DNA of 64,000 bases, taken from the NCBI GenBank assembly GCA_018398585.1, contig JAGTTD010000022.1:3251501-3315500 (forward strand). Reading direction: 5' to 3'. The position numbers and the translations under genes were made by a program. Under the pieces are notes generated by a model, which did no database searches, had not been told where the DNA came from, and saw only the letters and a list, made by a program, of their open reading frames with translations. The DNA is from Simmondsia chinensis (Eukaryota; Streptophyta; Magnoliopsida; Caryophyllales; Simmondsiaceae). Positions 34,721 through 46,200 of this stretch are shown here, one piece after another. Within the stretch, counting starts at the first letter, position 1. Every line of letters begins with the position of its first letter.

Positions 34721-34990
34721 AGACAGCACCATGAGACAAGATTTATTTAGCAAAATAACCTAAATTTAGAAAAAGTAAGGAAGCGCCGTTTCTAGGAAAA
34801 ATATAGAAGGCGCCGTTCGAAATGGCGGCTCCTTATTAGAATGACGCCTGTACACAATTTATTTATTTTTTAGTTTTTTTTACAAATCTTTTAACCTGAT
34901 ATACAAGATTCGCACCCGTGACCCCATGCAAGATTCCCACCCTTGACCCCTGCAGCACCCGCGACACCCTCCTCTAACATCCCCCACCTC

Positions 34991-34997
34991 TATAAAT
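34991..34997 (+). promoter_or_regulatory. TATA-like box in the left TIR
   Basis: TATAAAT within CTCTATAAATACC. The mirror-image TATTTATAG lies in the right TIR at 37874-37882. Inward promoters in long TIRs are usual for Mutator elements; activity here is inferred only. Confidence 0.4.
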
Positions 34998-35108
34998 ACC
35001 ACAATTTTACCCCTGTTTCATATTCATCTCACATGTAATTTAGTATTATAATTATTTTCGGTTTAGTTTTTTTATAATCTAATATCATGTTATTCTATAT
35101 CACCTACT

Positions 35109-35464
35109 TACTATTTGAATTCTAAATATTTAAAATATTTTTTAAATATGTTATAATTATTTTCAAGTGAAATTCAAAATTATTTTACATTAAATATAAT
35201 ATTATTTACACCAATTAATATTAATATAATTATACTTAAAAGTTATTACATGTAAAATATAAATTTTTAATATTAATATTAGTGAATCTTATTTTACATT
35301 AAATGTAATATTATTTACACTAATTATATAAAATATTAATATAATTATATGTAAAAGTTATTACATAATAAAATATGTAAAAGATTTATAAATATTCAAA
35401 ATTTTGAATTTCACTTTAAAATAATTATAACATATTTAAAAGATATTTTAAATACTAAGTAGCT
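35109..35464. repeat. Foldback MITE, about 355 bp
   Basis: The left part (CTTACTATTTGAATTC, TAAATATGTTATAATTATTTT, GTGAAATTCAAAATT) is the reverse complement of the right part (AATTTTGAATTTCAC, AAATAATTATAACATATTTA, AATACTAAGTAG). The axis is near 35285. It lies just inside the left TIR of the larger element. Confidence 0.78.
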
Positions 35465-35605
35465 ACAACAACAACAACAATAATAACAATCCCAGTGCCT
35501 TAAGGGCTCCCGCTTGAGCAGGGTCTGGGGGGTAGGATGTACGCAACCTTACCCCATTAGAGTGAGACCTTGATGAGAGACTGTTTCTGAGAACCCCCAA
35601 TCTGA
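35465..35605 (-). mobile_element. SINE copy 4
   Basis: The plus strand starts with (ACA)n/(ATA)n, the complement of a TTG-type tail. GTGCCTTAAGGGCTCCCGC, GCAGGGTCTGGGG and 'ccccaatctg' follow. Same family as 32283-32418. Confidence 0.82.
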
Positions 35606-35859
35606 TAGATGATAGTTATGAAGAACCTGTAAGAAGAGCATGTAAAATATAGCATAGATATCATGCTAAGCAAGTATGCATGTAAGCAAGTAAACAAATC
35701 AACAAGTAAGCATATACGCATGGAAGCATAGAAGCATAGTAGCCAGAACAAAAAGTAAAAGGTAAAGGGTAAAACGTAAAAGCAAAGAAGCATGTGAGAC
35801 AGTATCGTGGTACTAGAACTAGCTTACTGGTGCTCGATGCTTCTATACTACCCCTCTAA

Positions 35860-36170
35860 ATTGGTTAACCATATACTACTCCTATACTAATCCTTGACTG
35901 AGCTCGTATGTAGGGCCATCTCTTCAATTAGGTTGAGGTAGGCGAGGTCCTGTCTAATTGTCTTTGTCCAACTCTTCTTTGGCCGGCCTTATCCTCTCTT
36001 CCTGTCTGTATTATGGAGTTGTTCACATCACCTCACAAGGCAGTTGTGGGTCTCCATCCACCTCTTCGTTGGCCAGCCTCTTCCTCTGTTCACGTCCGTG
36101 GGATTGTGACACAATCAGGCATATAAGCATCCTCTTGGTATTTGAACGAGCTTACAATTGGTCAATGCTC
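35860..36170 (-). repeat. LINE 3' region with an internal near-duplicate
   Basis: 'actaatcctTGACTGAGCTCgtatgtagggcc' type sequence near 35886-35945 recurs near 36180-36230, at the 3' end of the RTE LINE reading frame. It looks like a partial duplication of the LINE 3' end. Confidence 0.5.
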
Positions 36171-37650
36171 CTACACCACTATACTAATCCTCCACTGAGC
36201 TCTATGTAGGGTCATCTCTTCGTTTAGGTCGAGATAGGTGAGATTCTTTGACCGGCCTCCCCCTCGCTTCCCATCTGTAATATGGAATTGTTCGCATCTC
36301 CTGACAAGGGCCACGATAGGTCTCCTCCTAACATGCCCAAACCACCGCAGATGTTGCTCCCTCAACTTATCCTCTATCAAAACTACGCCTAATTTGCTTC
36401 TTATAACGTCATTTCTGATCCTGCCCTTCCTTGTGTGTTCACACATCCATTTCAACATCCTCATCTCAGCCACATTTGGCTTCTGTGTGTGCTGACACTT
36501 AATTGGCCAGTACCCTACCCCGTGGGACAGAGCCGGTCTGACTACTGTCTTATAATATTTACCCTTTAACTTTAACGAAAATTTCCTATCACACAGTACC
36601 ATAGAAGCCATCCTCCATTTAAGCCACCCCACTTTAATCCTGTTGTTGACATCTGCGTCCACTTCGTCGTCTTATTGGACCATAGAACCCCAGTATTTAA
36701 AGCATGCTTTCTGTGGTATGCACTTTGATCCAATCTTGACGACTTCTATGCTTGGCATGGTAGAGGTGCAAAACTTGTGTTCCACATACTCGGTCTTAGA
36801 TCTACTAAGTCTTAGACCTTTCGATTCTAGGGCCGTCCTCCAAAGTTGAAGTTTCTCATTCACCTCCTCCTAGATTCTCCCACTAGGACTATAACGTCCG
36901 CAAAGAGCATGCACCAAGGCACGTCCCCTTGGATGTACCTTGTGAGCTTGTCAATAACCAAAATGAACAGAAAGAAGCTCAAGGCTGATTCTTATTGTAC
37001 TCCAATTTTAATGGAAAAAGCGTCTGTATCCCCTTTCGTTGTGCGCACATTGGTTTGAGCGTCTTGGTACATGTCTTTGATGACTTGTATATAAGGTTGG
37101 GGGATGCCTTTCCTCACCAAGACCCTCCATAGGAGCTGTCTCGGTACTCTATCATATGCCTTCTCCAAATCAATAAAAACTATATGGAGGTCTTTTTGTC
37201 TATCTCTGTAGTACTCTATCGGCCTCCTCAATAAATGGATGGCTTCTGTTGTCGACTTGCCTGGAATAAATTCAAATTGATTCTCTGAGACCCTTGTTCT
37301 TTGTCGTATTCTTCTTTCTATGACCCGCTCCCAGAGCCTCAGAGTGTCGCCTATTAGTTTGATTCATTTGTAGTTGGCACAACTCTAAATGTCGCCTTTT
37401 TTCTTATACACGGGAACTAATGTGCTCTTCATCCATTCATCTAGCATCTTCTTCCCTTGGCAGATTTGGTTGAATAATTTAATCAAACACCTAATACCCG
37501 TTTCTCCAGTGCATTTCCACGCCTCAATGGGTATTTCATCTAGGCTGACTACTTTACCCCTGCCCATTTTTTCAATGCTTCCCTGACTTCCTTTGGTCTA
37601 ATTCTTGGGTAGTAGCAGTCATTCCCTTGCTCCGCCAGTGCATGCAGTTC
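36171..37650 (-). pseudogene. RTE-like LINE reverse transcriptase, degenerate
   Basis: Successive minus-strand frames, read from high to low coordinate. The RT N-terminal part is LDEIPIEAWKCTGETG and TLVPVYKKKGDI (37385-37567). The next is LHIVFIDLEKAYDRVPRQLL (36992-37231). The active-site segment reads MLFADV instead of the expected FADD (about 36900-36930). Then come LWRTALESKGLRLSRSKTEY (36672-36863) and a C-terminal part with RMLKWMCEHTRKGRIRND and HLRWFGHVRRR (36171-36662). This is the plant RTE-type LINE pattern. Stops, frameshifts and the lost catalytic Asp show it is dead. Confidence 0.9.
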
Positions 37651-38160
37651 TCCTGGGGATGCATCTGCATCTCCTTTTCCATGAAGTAAGTAGGTGATAT
37701 AAAATAACATAATATTAAATGATAAAAAAGAACTAAACTGAAAAAAATTATAATACTAACTTACATGTGAGTGAAAATACGAGGAAGAAAAATAGTTTTG
37801 ATGAGAAGATAACAAATTCAATGATAAATATTTTGAAAAGTGAGATAAATATGAAATAGGGGTGAAATGGTGGTATTTATAGGGGTGGAGGATGTTAGAG
37901 GAGGGTGTCATGGGTGCTGCAGGGGTCATGGGTGCGAATCTTGTATATCGAGTTAGAAGATTTATAAAAAGAAATGATAAATAAATATATATAAATTGTG
38001 TAGAGGTGCCATTTCGAACGGCGCTTCCTAAATTTCTGATAGGAGGCACCGTTTTTACTATTTTTGACATTTTAGGTCATTTTGCTAAATATTTTTGGAA
38101 ATGGGTTATTTTGCTAATTTTTTTAAAAATATGGTAGTTTGCTAAATAAGTCATGAGATA

Positions 38161-38964
38161 GCGGCCACAATTTTATAAAAATATTAAAAAATATATTGAA
38201 GTATATTATAAAGAATTATTTCATAATTTAACTCTTTAATTGTAAAATAAAAGTATTAGACATTCACATAGAAATTAATTTAGAATTGACAACCTTTATA
38301 GGAATTAATTTGGATTGAATTTTTTTTCGATAATTAGCAATTGGATTGAATAATTGAGGGGAATAAATTTAAAATTGCCAAGAAAAATAGTGTTTTTAAA
38401 AAAATAAGGTTATATACTTTTTAGTACCTCGACATTTGTGATTTATTATTTTATAGGAACTATACCACAACCTTGTTTGATTTATTTTTTTTATTACGTT
38501 AATTTTTGTTCGTATTAATAAATATGACCCCCTCCGAGGAAACCCTATATCGAAACCATGAAAAGAGAAAATTGCCCTCGATAAAACAACGTCATCTTGA
38601 TGCTTCGCACTGAAGTTTGGTGCCATGATTATTCTTCTATTCCTGAGGACAACGAAACACAATGTTCGGATACAATTTGCACTAAAAAGTGTTTTGTGAT
38701 CCATTTAAACTGCCCCAAATGTTATCAAGGTCAAGGGTCTTTTTTATTATTTTCACAAATGTCAAAGTATTAAAAAGTAAATAATGTTATATTTTAACAG
38801 TGTTTAAGTTAAATTTATTATCCTCGATTATACAATTCCAAATTAATTTTATATGGATGTTCAACTCAAAATTAATTACGATAAGGGACTTTAATGCTTT
38901 TCTTTTACCACTAAAGAGTTAAATATCAAATTTTTTTGAGGTATAGTTAAAAACCTTTATAACA
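38161..38964. repeat. Segmental duplication block, copy B (matches 16000-16770)
   Basis: Contains the empty site for the hAT element at 14694-15991. Non-coding. Confidence 0.75.
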
Positions 38965-39713
38965 GTTTGATACAAACTTGGATCTACCCAAGCTCAATCA
39001 ATGGAATCAACACTCAATTAACGATTAATTAGGCCTACAGGGCAGTGAACAGCTGCCCTGCTGTATAATTTGTATATAAGTATTGTGTATAAACTCTAAA
39101 AATAGAGGAATTATATAAGAGAAAGGACAGAAAATATAGAGAGAGTTTTGAGGGAGAAGAAGAAGGGTTTACATCAGCAAGCGTGAACCCTAAGATAACT
39201 AACTTATCCCATTTATAAATGAAGAGACTAAATATCCAGTCAAATATCTAGTGATGACGTGGCAGTGAGAAGACGGCTTCGCTGCGCCTGAAAAACGGGA
39301 AGACTGGAGTTGGTGGCACCCAGATAGGCGAGCTGGAGCCTTGGCGTCAGACGATCTGGGGACTTGGGAGACGCTAGGAAGCCGAGTTTGTGTCAATGCC
39401 GCCGCCATGAGAAGATCCTTGTCCTTGAGGATCAGAGTTGGGAAAACAAAGCTGGAAGTCATGAAGGAACTCCCAAGCAGCGTCATCGGCATGTTGGCCA
39501 ACCCATTGAACTAGGACCTAGGTGGAGGCAATGTGGTGACGCTTAACAAGATTGCGATCCAAGATAGCAAACGACTGGGGAGGCGCTGCTGCTAGAGGCC
39601 AAACATCGGGCAAGGGAGTGCTGTTGGCGGGTAAAGAGAAACAACGCTTCAGGAGGGAAACATGCACTGTGTGATGGATGGCAGCATAAGCAGGCAATTC
39701 AAAGCGGCAGGTG
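38965..39713 (-). pseudogene. Ty3/Gypsy 3' fragment: integrase C-terminus with chromodomain-like tail, plus LTR sequence
   Basis: The minus strand reads RFELPAYAAIHHTVHVSLLK and PLPDVWPLAAAPPQSFAILD, then NLVKRHHIAST, VLVQWVGQ and AAWEFLHDFQLCFP. This is the end of a plant Gypsy integrase and its chromodomain-type tail. Frameshifts and stops divide it. LTR-like DNA follows (about 39240 down to 38965), with a TATA-like TTATATAATTCC and a ...GTATCAAAC end. It is cut at about 39713, where unrelated sequence begins. Confidence 0.78.
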
Positions 39714-39872
39714 ACGTGAGAGCTCGCGATTGTTTGTGTTCCCATCTAACATCGAGGGCTGGTGGTTGTTTTGCTCCACTTGAAATAGGAGCACGAAGTA
39801 CTCGGGCGCGGTAAACTTTTACCTAACGTGAGAGGCCGCGGTTATTTGCGTCCCCATCTAACATTGGGGGCT
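39714..39872 (+). repeat. Direct repeat, about 47 bp, two copies
   Basis: 'cgtgagag.tcgcg.ttgtttg.gt.cccatctaaca' at 39714-39760 recurs at 39826-39872 (GTCCCCATCTAACATTGGGG). It marks the left edge of the Gypsy 3' segment that follows. Confidence 0.7.
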
Positions 39873-40202
39873 CGACCCTTCATAACATAGCCAACCGCTA
39901 AAAGCCAAAAGCTAACACTTTACAAATTCATAATATGGGAAGAACTGTATTCCCTAGCATAACAAAAGTTAAGGGCACTATGTAAGCATCAGGAAAGAAT
40001 CACACAATGCCCACCACAAGCACGGCAACAAAGGTACATATATCTTAAATAATATACATAAGGCCAACATTTGGCTCATCATTGTCATACCAAACCAGAA
40101 ATGCCTTTTAAAACATAAGAAGGCCAAAAGCAATGCTAAACCAAGCATAGTTACAAAAAAAAAATAGACTAAAAAAGTCAACAAAAACCTAAAAGTAGCG
40201 TT

Positions 40203-40535
40203 TTAGTCTTCTTCAATGCTAGACTTGCTCTCCCCTTCATCTTCAATTTCTTCATTCGCCTCGTCCACCATCTTCTGAAGCGAGGCCGGATCTAAGTGCG
40301 GAACCTCAAGACTAGCAAGAGAATCTCCCATCGCAACCTGTTTAACGTTAGCCAACCAGGAAGGAATTTTGGCAAGGAACCCTTCAAGCTTACCGTAAGA
40401 TCTCCTCAGCCCATCGGTCTCGACTTTCAATTCGTCAATCTTAGCCCGTAGTTTCTCATTCGCCACCAATGACCTTGACTTGCTAAGGCGTATTGGGCGA
40501 AACCATCTACTTATCAATACAAAACAAACACTCAC
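40203..40535 (-). CDS. Coiled-coil ORF antisense to a Gypsy element's 3' region
   Basis: The reading frame runs from about 40535 to a stop at 40203. The likely real part begins near LSKSRSLVANEKLRAKIDEL, continues with a heptad-like charged stretch (LKVETDGLRRSYGKLEGFL) and ends in an acidic tail (ANEEIEDEGESKSSIEED). It lies upstream of an LTR that reads in the other direction (40681-41340). Antisense extra ORFs between pol and the 3' LTR are known in some plant Tat-lineage Gypsy elements such as Grande; this position and the coiled-coil character fit, but I cannot show homology. The ATG choice is uncertain. It could instead be the 3' exon of a small gene. Confidence 0.4.
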   Translation of the reverse strand: MSVCFVLISRWFRPIRLSKSRSLVANEKLRAKIDELKVETDGLRRSYGKLEGFLAKIPSWLANVKQVAMGDSLASLEVPHLDPASLQKMVDEANEEIEDEGESKSSIEED

Positions 40536-40680
40536 CCCAACACCCGGTATGACTCGGCGAAACCCCTCGCTCTCACCAGACCATCAAAAAGGTTAAGAGC
40601 CAGATACATGCTTTTGGGTGTTATACACTCCACGGCTGAATGTGAACAGGTCCCCATTCACCCATAGATTGAGGGGCTAA

Positions 40681-41340
40681 CTGTTAAGAATAAAAATAAT
40701 CAGGTTATTATTAAAATGGGGTAACGAAATTAAATAAAAAGAACCACAAAAAGACAAAACCCCCACCCACTTTCCCTTTTCTCTCTCCTCTCTCCTCTCT
40801 TCCGTGTCCCTTTCTATTTCCTTCTTCTCTCTCCTCTCTCCTCGCCAATACCGCCCACCACCACCGATACCGTGTACACGCCTAACACGGTACCATCACC
40901 CCCTCGTCCTCCTGCTATCGTACCACCATCCCATTGTCCAATCATCACCCACCTCATGCCTCACCAATCAGCACCCAGCACACGTCTTTTCCTCCCATGC
41001 CAAGCAATCCCATTCTCCTGGCACCACCGACCCTCCATTCCCTATAAATACCAACCTCACTCCTCTCATTCAAGCTAAACCGGCCCAAGGCCTTAACCCC
41101 TACGCCTTTCTCTCACTCAGAGCCCCATCCTTCCTCTCTCTTCAGGGACCCCTCGTCCCTCTCTCCTCTAGAGGTATGCCCGGGTTAAGCGCGCCAATAG
41201 CTGTTTTCTTAGTGAGGGCTCGAGTCCCGCTCTCATCCAGAACCTACAAATATTTGTCACTCGGGCCATTTGGGTCTGGCTCACTGACTGAACCAAATTT
41301 AACCGAAACACCAACCCACCCTTATGAATTTTTAAAAATT
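40681..41340 (+). repeat. Solitary LTR-like sequence of a Gypsy element
   Basis: Begins TGTTAAGAATAAAAATAATC directly after a purine-rich ATTGAGGGGCTAAC, as a 3' LTR follows its polypurine tract. It contains CT-rich tracts, a TATA box (TATAAATA, 41043-41050) and CA-rich downstream DNA. The matching LTR is not in the window and the 3' border is approximate. The long Pro/Ser-rich frame across it (40804-41370) is a by-product of CT-rich sequence. Confidence 0.6.
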
Positions 41341-41344
41341 CTTT

Positions 41345-42348
41345 TACAATTATCGTTGATATTATCATAATTCTTATTCCTTTATACAATTATCATAATC
41401 TTCCCCTCTCTCCCTCTATTATTTTAAATTAATTAATTATATATATTATTTATTTGTTTATATGTTGATATTTTTTATTTTAACTATAACCGAGAAAGAA
41501 ATATATAACAGGTAAGTGGAACATTAGACATTAGTCATGAATGTGTACTATGAAAACATTCTATAATTTGGATCAGCCATTGCTGTAACACAAATGGGTC
41601 ATGAATCGACCTGACAACAATAAGATTAAGGCAATTTTGACCTATCTAGAATCGGTTAAGCGAATAGGACAATCACCAACTTCATGTGCAGGATTTCGGC
41701 ATATTTGACAAAGGAGGGGAATGAGAGGGGTCCAAATATACCCGTATACTAGTAGACTATATCACGTTAAGTGGTAGAGGATGGACCGGATAGCTCGAGT
41801 TCTAGCCACCTGCAGTTGGCTGCATTGTCGGGTTACCACCCTGACCGGGTGGCCCATGGTGGTGGTCGTGGCCCTTTTGTGCATTGCCACCGTGGCCAGC
41901 CGAGCTATAATCCTAGCCCACATTATCCCTTGATGGATAGTACTGGCTAATGCCAAGAAAGGGTAAGTGTTGGTGGAGAGTTCCCGAAATTTAAGACGTT
42001 TTTTCTCCTAATAAAGATTGGTTCAAAGAAGCTCAAACATTAATCGCACTCATCCATTGGAAAGAGCACTTATCAAACAAGGAAGGAGGATAATTGTGTC
42101 TCAAGGAACCAACTCTCCAAAAAACTTATTCTGATGGATAAGTTCTAAGAATAGTTTTATACTCTAACATGTGTTCTCACGCAAATGTCAATCGGGCATG
42201 AAGCGTAGACAATGGCAATCAGGTCAAGTCGGGTTGGGTTAATGCCACGTCTAGTCTATCTCGAGTTTGGTCAAAATTGGGTTGGGTCAGGCTCGGATCA
42301 GGTTATCATCGAGTTCGGTTCAACCTTGGGTCGGGTCACTCTCAGGTT
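41345..42348. repeat. Segmental duplication block, copy C, left of the LTR insertion
   Basis: Aligns with 27270-28190. It ends at the insertion of the LTR element; the alignment resumes at 48797. Confidence 0.8.
41762..41956 (-). pseudogene. Unrecognised Gly/Gln/His-rich exon-like segment, copy C
   Basis: Same frame as 27599-27793 (SQYYPSRDNVG, GNAQKGHDHHHGPPGQGGN) but with TAG at two places. Likely a decayed exon. No function is assigned. Confidence 0.35.
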
Positions 42349-42353
42349 GGGTC

Positions 42354-43205
42354 TATTGGAAAAATGATACAAGCTAAACTTAAGTGTTATGGAAAAATAT
42401 TCTAACCGTACCTAATTACCGGCTGTTCACCATTATTAGTCGTTCAGGGTCATTAAAATTGTGACCGTTGGGACTTAAATGACAATATAGCCGTTGAAAT
42501 TTATTACGTCCGTTTATAGCCGTTGGAATTCATTACAGCCGATGACTTAATACTTGTTACCGTTTATAGCCGTTGGAATTTATTGCACCCGTCCTTTTTA
42601 ATACTTGTTATAGTTGTCTATACTATATATATACCATTAGCTACAACAACCAAACATGAACACTCCCGGTCTCTCTCTCTCTCACGGTTTTTCTCTCTCC
42701 TAAAATTTGGGCAAAGTTCAAGGCACTCCTACCCGGCGATTAACGAGTGTACATTAAGGGTCGGACCGTGTAAATCCTGGAGGACGGCCGCCGCATATCT
42801 GTTTGCACCGGAGCAGAGGTGAAATTGTCTTTTAGGACAGCGGTATTTCCCACGGCATGGTATCTTCGGTATTTTCTAATCTATTCTACTTCTTTCAGGT
42901 ATTACTTGATTGTCGTGTTCATTTATTCGGCTGCGGTTTTTGATACAAGTTTATTGGAATATTTTAATGTGGTGCCGAGATTTTTAACGCTAATTTTCAT
43001 AAAATTTCACTGTTTAATTTACAGTATTTTTTCGGTTATTTTACTACACTTATTCGGCTATTTTACTGCATCTTTCAACAGTATTTTTCTGATATTTGTA
43101 CTGTAGTTGTCGGTTGTTTTCTGGTAACTTACAACAGTATTTTACGTTGTATTCTACACGCTGTTATATATGGTATTGTAGTTGTACATGTCTATATTTC
43201 TTACA
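42354..43205 (+). repeat. 5' LTR of the gutted element
   Basis: 852 bp, TA...CA (terminal TG mutated to TA). It contains ACTATATATATACCATT as a probable TATA region (about 42620) and a leader with CTCTCTCTCTC. No standard initiator-Met primer site follows. Confidence 0.9.
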
Positions 43206-46200
43206 ATCTAAAAGACGATTTAACAATCAATCATGAGTAATATAGGGACTTGGGATAAACCATTCGTTCTTGTTTGGGCCTACCACCTAAGACTTAATGG
43301 AGGAAAGAATGTGCTTTCATGAGATTTATATTTCCTAGCAAATCTATATGTTGATTTAAAAATTCAAAACTTCTGGTTGCATTTTGATGGTCTCTTATTA
43401 TTGCGTTTGTTATATTTGCTAGCAATAATTTGGACAATATCACCTAATTTCATGTGGTATAATATTGTATCTATTTAAGCCTATGTGGCGTACATATTAA
43501 ATCGCTTCTATTATTGAGATGAACTCACGTTCATATGACTTATACCACGAGCTGACGAAATATGGGGGAACTGTTATGTTGGACATTGATGATTAAAACT
43601 CATGTGATGCACTATTTTAGATTTCCAAAAAGACAATGCAAATTATGCTTATTTTAATCTAGTTAGCATGAAATGATAATACTCTATTCTAGTTGTGGCA
43701 TATGAAAGACAACAACTTGATGTGTTAATTAATTTGCCAATTGAATGCATAATAGAAGGAATAAGGTCATTAGGCCTTATGGGAAAAGGAAGATGAAAGC
43801 CCATATGGATCTAAGGGTTTAAGTACGATTGGGCCAACAATTGGGCTTTTAAGTGTAGAAGGAAAGGAAAAATGGAAATGAGATATACTTAATAATAAAC
43901 CAAAAATTATGCTTGAAGTTTAAGTATGTGTATGTTTGATGAATTGGATTCCATACACTTTTCCCACTATTCATGTTGTAATTCAAATGATCTAATTTTA
44001 AAGGTTGATATGAAAGAGGTTACATGGAAGCAACACAATGTTGGCATGCATGTATTACTTACATTGTATCAATGGAAGTTAGATCTACATTCATATAAAC
44101 CCTAATATAAGCAAGTGAAATGTGAGGGCAGTGCTATTGTATGACGCAAAATTCCTGTGTTACATAAGAACTATTTTTACCACTAAGCAGCATGGATTTC
44201 TCACTATTTTTCTTAACACAACCTTTGATTTCCTTTTTGTGTAAAGAGGTGTTCATGCTTGAGACTAGTGATTTATGTTGAAGTAATAAAGCTCTAGGTT
44301 ATCCTAAAGGATGTACCTGTTGACTCTAAAGGGCTCCGTAGTTAATGGTTAGATAAAATAGAATAAAATATTATGGTTCTGATCTTTACTACCTTGAATT
44401 GTGGGGGCGTCTAGCCTATGAAGGCACTCTTGAATATATCATTGCCTTTCTAGTTCAAGTGCTTTTTTTTTTTTATAAGTGACACCGGAGTGCCGATACA
44501 AGACAGGCAAGCTCGAGAAAACGAGGTCTGAGGCTAGCCGAAAGACGACCAGACAACAAGAACGAGAAAAAATAAAAGAAAGAAGAAAACATGACCTCAA
44601 GCAAAAGAAACACGGAGAGGCAAAGAGCCAACTGAAGACCAATACAGCCAAAAACAAAACAACGCGAGCAGACCCAAAGAAGACAAAAACCAGCCACACA
44701 ACCGAAACGGCAAGCCTGGAGCACACACAAAACAAACGGCCAGAAGCCACCGAAAAAACCCAAAGGAGCTGGAGCTGGGCCAGCAAACACGAAAAACCCC
44801 AGCAGCAACCAGAAACAAACAAAAGAAAACAAGCCCTAAACGCACGCCAATGAGGAAGGTCCTAAAATCCTTAATGACGTTATGAAGCCACCTATTTCAA
44901 GAAAGTTTATTGATAGCCAAAGATCTTGAGTTATAATATTAAGAGAGAAATTTTTATGGAAAAATTAGAGGGGTTTTGGAATAAGATAAAGTTTATGTGT
45001 TTGAAACTCCCCATGTGATATTTATCAAATCCCTAGATAGTAGCATCATAATTGACTGTTCCTGGTCACACATAAGCTTATTTATGGTGGCGGTTTGTAT
45101 GTATGAAAAGTCAAGTTGATGAGATGCCCCTCTTTGGGGAGTGTGAATGCTATAAATACCATAAAACTTTTCTCGAGTTAATATAAGAAACTTATATGAG
45201 GCAGATACGACACCGATGTGAAAATGAATAAAAAAAAAAAGGAAGGAATGTTTTAACTTTTGATTATGTGGATAAAATTCTTAGAGACCTTGACCATTAT
45301 AAAGTGATAATAGGACTTGTGATAATTTGTGAAAGTCCATGAGTGATTTGGTGTGTTAGTCTCCATGATGATGTGTCTCATGTATTATCCACGGCTATGT
45401 TTGAAGTATGTGAATATGTTGTCACATGTTACTTGAAATGATGAAAAGCATGTTGTATGTTGCCGAATGCACTGCTGCATATTGTTTTGGGCTGTAAGAT
45501 GTTGATGTGCATGCTATTATGGACTTTTACATGTTGAATTCTGCAGCACTAGAGTAACACTTGCTGTTTCAGTTGTGCAAGCACGATATGTTATGTACAT
45601 ACAGCAGATTATGACTGTTAACTGCTGAATTTGTGCAGTATTGAATTTGTTCTTGCTATAATATTGCAACTACAGTGTTTTGAGCAATATACTGTCATTT
45701 TAAGTTGGTTTCTTGAATTCCAACTTGTAGTTCGGAAAAACATGATATGTTTGAGTATATGAGGAATGTATGTTGTCTACAGAGACTTATTATGCCCTTA
45801 GGATTATTGTTTCATGTATTCCTTTCTAGTTTTTGGAAAAGGAGTAAGGTGCAGGCCACATGATAACCTTGATTGGTCATAGGCTTGGTATTTAGCTTGT
45901 GCCTAGATGCCTTGTTTGGTTATTGTCATATATTGTGCGCTCACGCTGGCCGTTTGAATGACATACCATATGACCCTAGTGTTCATTTGATGAGAATAAA
46001 AATGTGGCATCACATCACAAGCCAAATATACTAAGATAATTGATAGTATTATATTTTTGGTGAATAACACAACACTCGTTCCTTTATATCATATGTTAGT
46101 GGTGGAGCTTGTCTACAAACATTGATCCAAATAATAAATATTAAAGTGCTCTAATTAAGTTGTTGAAGCACTAGTGAAGTACTATGAATGGGATTTATGT

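Larger units (their letters stand above)
34739..38151. mobile_element. Mutator-type non-autonomous element with long TIRs (3.4 kb, host to nested insertions)
   Basis: 9-bp duplication CATGAGACA/CATGAGATA (34730-34738 and 38152-38160, one mismatch). TIRs of about 375 bp (34739-35113) and 469 bp (37683-38151) pair with each other. Shared marks are TTTATTTAGCAAAATAACC, GAAGCGCCGTT, 'tacaagattcgcaccc.tgacc', and an inward-facing TATA-like CTATAAATACCAC. Between them lie a small foldback, a SINE and an RTE LINE. Copy A lacks the element at the matching place. The 9-bp duplication and long TIRs point to the Mutator superfamily; no transposase is present. Confidence 0.82.

Noticed and set aside
40804..41370. 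188-residue Pro/Ser-rich open frame
   Set aside because: It lies within a CT-rich LTR with a TATA box inside it; composition explains the open frame.
44439..44853. Several open frames over 80 residues in an A/C-rich block
   Set aside because: Opposite-strand frames open at once, biased composition, no motif; the block looks like a LINE 3' end.
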